A stretch of DNA of 64,000 nt from Longimicrobiales bacterium. GTDB taxonomy: Bacteria; Gemmatimonadota; Gemmatimonadetes; Longimicrobiales; Gaopeijiaceae. Positions 61,850 to 64,000 of the stretch are shown here, one piece after another (within the stretch, counting starts at the first letter, position 1; each line of letters begins with the position of its first letter). Below the pieces are notes generated by a model. It was not told the DNA's origin. It ran no database searches and worked only from the letters and a program-made list of their open reading frames with translations. The stretch covers positions 1,086,576 to 1,150,575 of the forward strand of contig OX639991.1 of NCBI GenBank assembly GCA_951828585.1. Direction: 5' to 3'. Made by a program: the position numbers and the translations under genes.

Positions 61850-63385
61850 TCCCCAACTGCTCCAGGTACGTCTCGAACTTCGTCTCGTCGTAGTAGTACT
61901 GCTCGAGCAAGGGGCGATACATGTCCATGATCTGCTTGTTGAGATCGATGGGCGGCGGATCGTCGGGACCGATGAAGGGCATGTACTCCGTCTCGGCCGT
62001 CTGGATGTCGTTGAAGTACGCCCACGCCTGTTCGACGCGGTCGGGCTCCATGAAGAGCTGCAACGCCGTCCGCGCCAGGACGCGGGCACCCGCCACGGCG
62101 CCCTTGTGCGCGATCGGGGTTGCCATCGCTATCGCGCTCGACCAGTGGTGGCGGGCAGGCCCGGGACGTTCGACGGGAAGCGCAGGGTGATGGTGGGCAT
62201 CGTCCAGGAGATGTCGCCGATGTCGTCCGAACCGCCGCTCCGGCGCGGGCCGGGGGTGCCGAGTTGTGACAGCTCGGTGGGCAGGCCGCGAGGGTCGCTG
62301 CCGACCGACTGCTGGACGGCCTTCGCAAAGGCGTGGTCGTCTTCGGTCCATTCGGGCAGGCCCACCTCCTGGATGTGCTCGTACATGGTCTCGGCGACGG
62401 TGCGGTTGAAGTGGCGCGGCCACGCTGCTCCGCGCACCTGGTACGTCATCTCGGTGTCGGTCATGATGGCCGCGCCCTCGGCGATGCGGACCGCGGTCTC
62501 GTAGTTGCGCTTGATGTCCTCATAGTCCATCTCGCGGATGAAGTACCACACGGAGGCCCGTTGGGGCACGACGTTCGGCTGGTCTCCCCCGTCGCTGATC
62601 ACGTAGTGCGACCGCTGGTTCGGGTGCAGGTGCTCGCGGCGGAAGTTCCACGCCACGTTCATGAGTTCGACGGCGTCCAGCGCGCTGCGACCGCGCCATG
62701 GGGCCCCGGCGCCGTGGGCTGCCTCGCCCGCGAAGGTGAACTCCACGGAGACGAGGCCGGTGCCGCCGGCCTGTCCCCAGCTGACGGACAGGTTGCTGCT
62801 GACGTGGGTGAAGAGGGTGACGTCGATGTCGTCCATCAGGCCGTCGCGCACAAACCACGCCTTGCTGCCGAGCTGCTCTTCGGCCACGCCGGGCCAGAGG
62901 ACGAGGGTGCCTTCGATGCCTTCGGCCTCCATGACCTCCTTCAGCGCGAGCGCGGCGACCACGTTGACCCCCTGGCCGGAGTTGTGGCCCTCGCCGTGGC
63001 CGGGGGCACCGGGGATCAGGGGTTCGTGGTAGGCGACTCCCGGCTTCTGGTTCGCCTTCGGGATGCCGTCGATGTCGGAACCGAAGGAGATGACCGGGCT
63101 GCCGGAGCCCCAGCGGGCCATCCACGCGGTGGGAATTCCGGAGACGCCTCGCTCGACCGTGAACCCGTTCTCCTCGAGGATCCCGGTGACGTACGCGGAG
63201 GTCTCGATCTCCTGCTGGCCAAGTTCGGAGAAGGAGAAGATCTTGTCGACCATGACCTGGGCGAGCTTGGCGCGTTCCATGACGCCGGCCTCGACCCGTT
63301 CGATCAGGTCGTCGAGGTCCTGGGCGGCGGTGGCGGCGGGGGCCAGGAGCAGAGTGAGGGCTAGCAGAAGGAGGGTGCGGTGCAT
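61812..63385 (-). pseudogene. M20 amidohydrolase (AbgB-like), interrupted by a frameshift
   Basis: The first part (ATG 63385) is a 418-residue exported M20 peptidase: signal peptide LLLLALTLLLAPAATAA, then FGSDIDGIPKANQK, GHGEGHNSGQGVN, GVAEEQLGSKAW and THVSSNLSVSWG as metal and dimer landmarks. The chain then breaks near 62151 and stops early, while the continuation (HHWSSAIAMATPIAHK, then GARVLARTALQLFMEPDRVE to the end at 61812) is in another frame. One missing base in a run of C (GCCCACCAC reduced to GCCACCAC) would restore 524 residues. It could be a mutation, an assembly error or, less likely, programmed shifting. AbgB-like enzymes split amide bonds such as aminobenzoyl-glutamate. Confidence 0.85.
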
Positions 63386-63567
63386 GAAATGCTCTCGTGA
63401 GAATGGGGCCGTAAAGTTGCGCCCGGCACCTTAGGCAGGGGCGTGGCCGTCGGCAAGTAACTGGCGCGATACGGCTGGTCACGCCTATCATGCCCCAATA
63501 GGTGCGCCGTCCAAGGTGACGGGCGGTGGCCTGAAGAGTGGATCCCGGTCAGGAAGGAGCATCGAGC

Positions 63568-64000
63568 ATGAACACCAGGTTTTCTCGCCGACACTTTATG
63601 GGGAGCGCCGCCGCGGCCTTGGGCGCCCTCGGTCTGCGCCCGCAATCGGCCTTTGGCGTCGCCCTGCGGCCGCCCCCGCCCGGCCTCGCCCCTCTCGACC
63701 CCTACGACGACCTGGCCAAGCTGTCCTCCAACGAGAACCCCTACGGTCCGTCCGACAAGATGATGGCGTCGATGAACGCGGCCTGGAAGTACTCGAACCG
63801 GTACGGCTATCCCGACGGGGACATCCACGAGAAAATCGCGGAGCACCACGGGGTCTCGACCCGGAACATCATCATGAACGCGGGGTCCGGGGAGACGCTG
63901 AAGGTGGCCGGAATCACCTTCCTGGGGCACGAGGAGAAGGTCGTCGGCGTCGAGCCGACCTATACGAGCGTGTACCGGGTGGCATCGGGGATAGATGCGG
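63568..64000 (+). CDS. Tat-exported HisC-like aminotransferase, N-terminal part (3' end outside window)
   Basis: The first 144 residues of a fold type I PLP aminotransferase. Start ATG 63568 after AGGAAGGAGC. Twin-arginine leader NTRFSRRHFMGSAAAALG; then LSSNENPYGPSDKM, YGYPDGDIHEKIAEHHGV and MNAGSGETLKVAG, the histidinol-phosphate aminotransferase pattern. The Lys that binds PLP is beyond the window. Exported HisC-like proteins are known in related genomes but their substrate is not. Confidence 0.8.
   Translation, partial: MNTRFSRRHFMGSAAAALGALGLRPQSAFGVALRPPPPGLAPLDPYDDLAKLSSNENPYGPSDKMMASMNAAWKYSNRYGYPDGDIHEKIAEHHGVSTRNIIMNAGSGETLKVAGITFLGHEEKVVGVEPTYTSVYRVASGIDA

Overview
This is a 64 kb, high-GC, gene-dense bacterial window. 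No rRNA, tRNA or CRISPR array was seen. The gene content suggests Gemmatimonadota or a close relative such as Acidobacteriota: many secreted peptidases, Tat-exported oxidoreductases, a six-bladed propeller protein, a DUF5916 protein, DUF885 and DUF1028 proteins, carboxypeptidase-regulatory-like proteins, tricorn protease and several molybdenum hydroxylases. This placement rests on family content only, with moderate confidence.

Layout. 0-26 kb: mostly single secreted or periplasmic enzymes, namely a DUF5916 tail, a propeller protein, an S9 dipeptidyl peptidase, a membrane M28 peptidase, a PhoX-like protein, a Tat-epimerase with a STAS protein, DUF1028, a Gfo/Idh/MocA oxidoreductase, a VapBC-like pair, DUF885, an RtcB-family ligase, a dicarboxylate/amino-acid symporter, a coupled CBM9-like plus glycosidase pair, and a Rieske-ThDP fusion enzyme. 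26-34 kb: a fatty-acid desaturase, then a minus-strand operon for a Tat-exported molybdenum hydroxylase (FeS, Mo, FAD subunits) with a formate-dehydrogenase-type cytochrome b and a small helical protein. 34-39 kb: a tricorn protease gene cut in two by a complete IS1380-type element with intact ends and target duplication. 39-44 kb: a small accessory zone with a decayed ATPase/DUF262/HATPase-like operon bounded by two copies of a 46-bp operator-like element, an AbiEii-type pair and a PIN/RHH pair.

44-64 kb: a cytoplasmic CoxS-CoxL-CoxM-like hydroxylase with its MoxR ATPase. Its expected partner, a CoxE-type VWA protein, lies 11.9 kb downstream. The segment between looks like an inserted accessory island: an AlbA_2 ATP-binding protein overlapping a ParA ATPase and an HsdR-like tail, a converging DprA/phosphoribosyltransferase pair, an S12 serine hydrolase, a Fic protein with an AT-rich promoter, decayed SDR and SRPBCC fragments, two tandem paralogous regulatory-domain proteins and a HicAB pair with a palindromic operator. 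After CoxE come a frameshifted M20 amidohydrolase and the start of a Tat-exported HisC-like aminotransferase.

The biology implied is an aerobic heterotroph that digests peptides and glycans outside the cytoplasm and oxidises small organic molecules with molybdenum enzymes feeding the respiratory chain. Two unlinked hydrolytic loci (the S9 peptidase and the CBM9/glycosidase pair) share a near-identical promoter with an inverted repeat between -35 and -10, which suggests co-regulation. At least four toxin-antitoxin type pairs and several broken genes show that the 39-44 and 49-60 kb zones are plastic.
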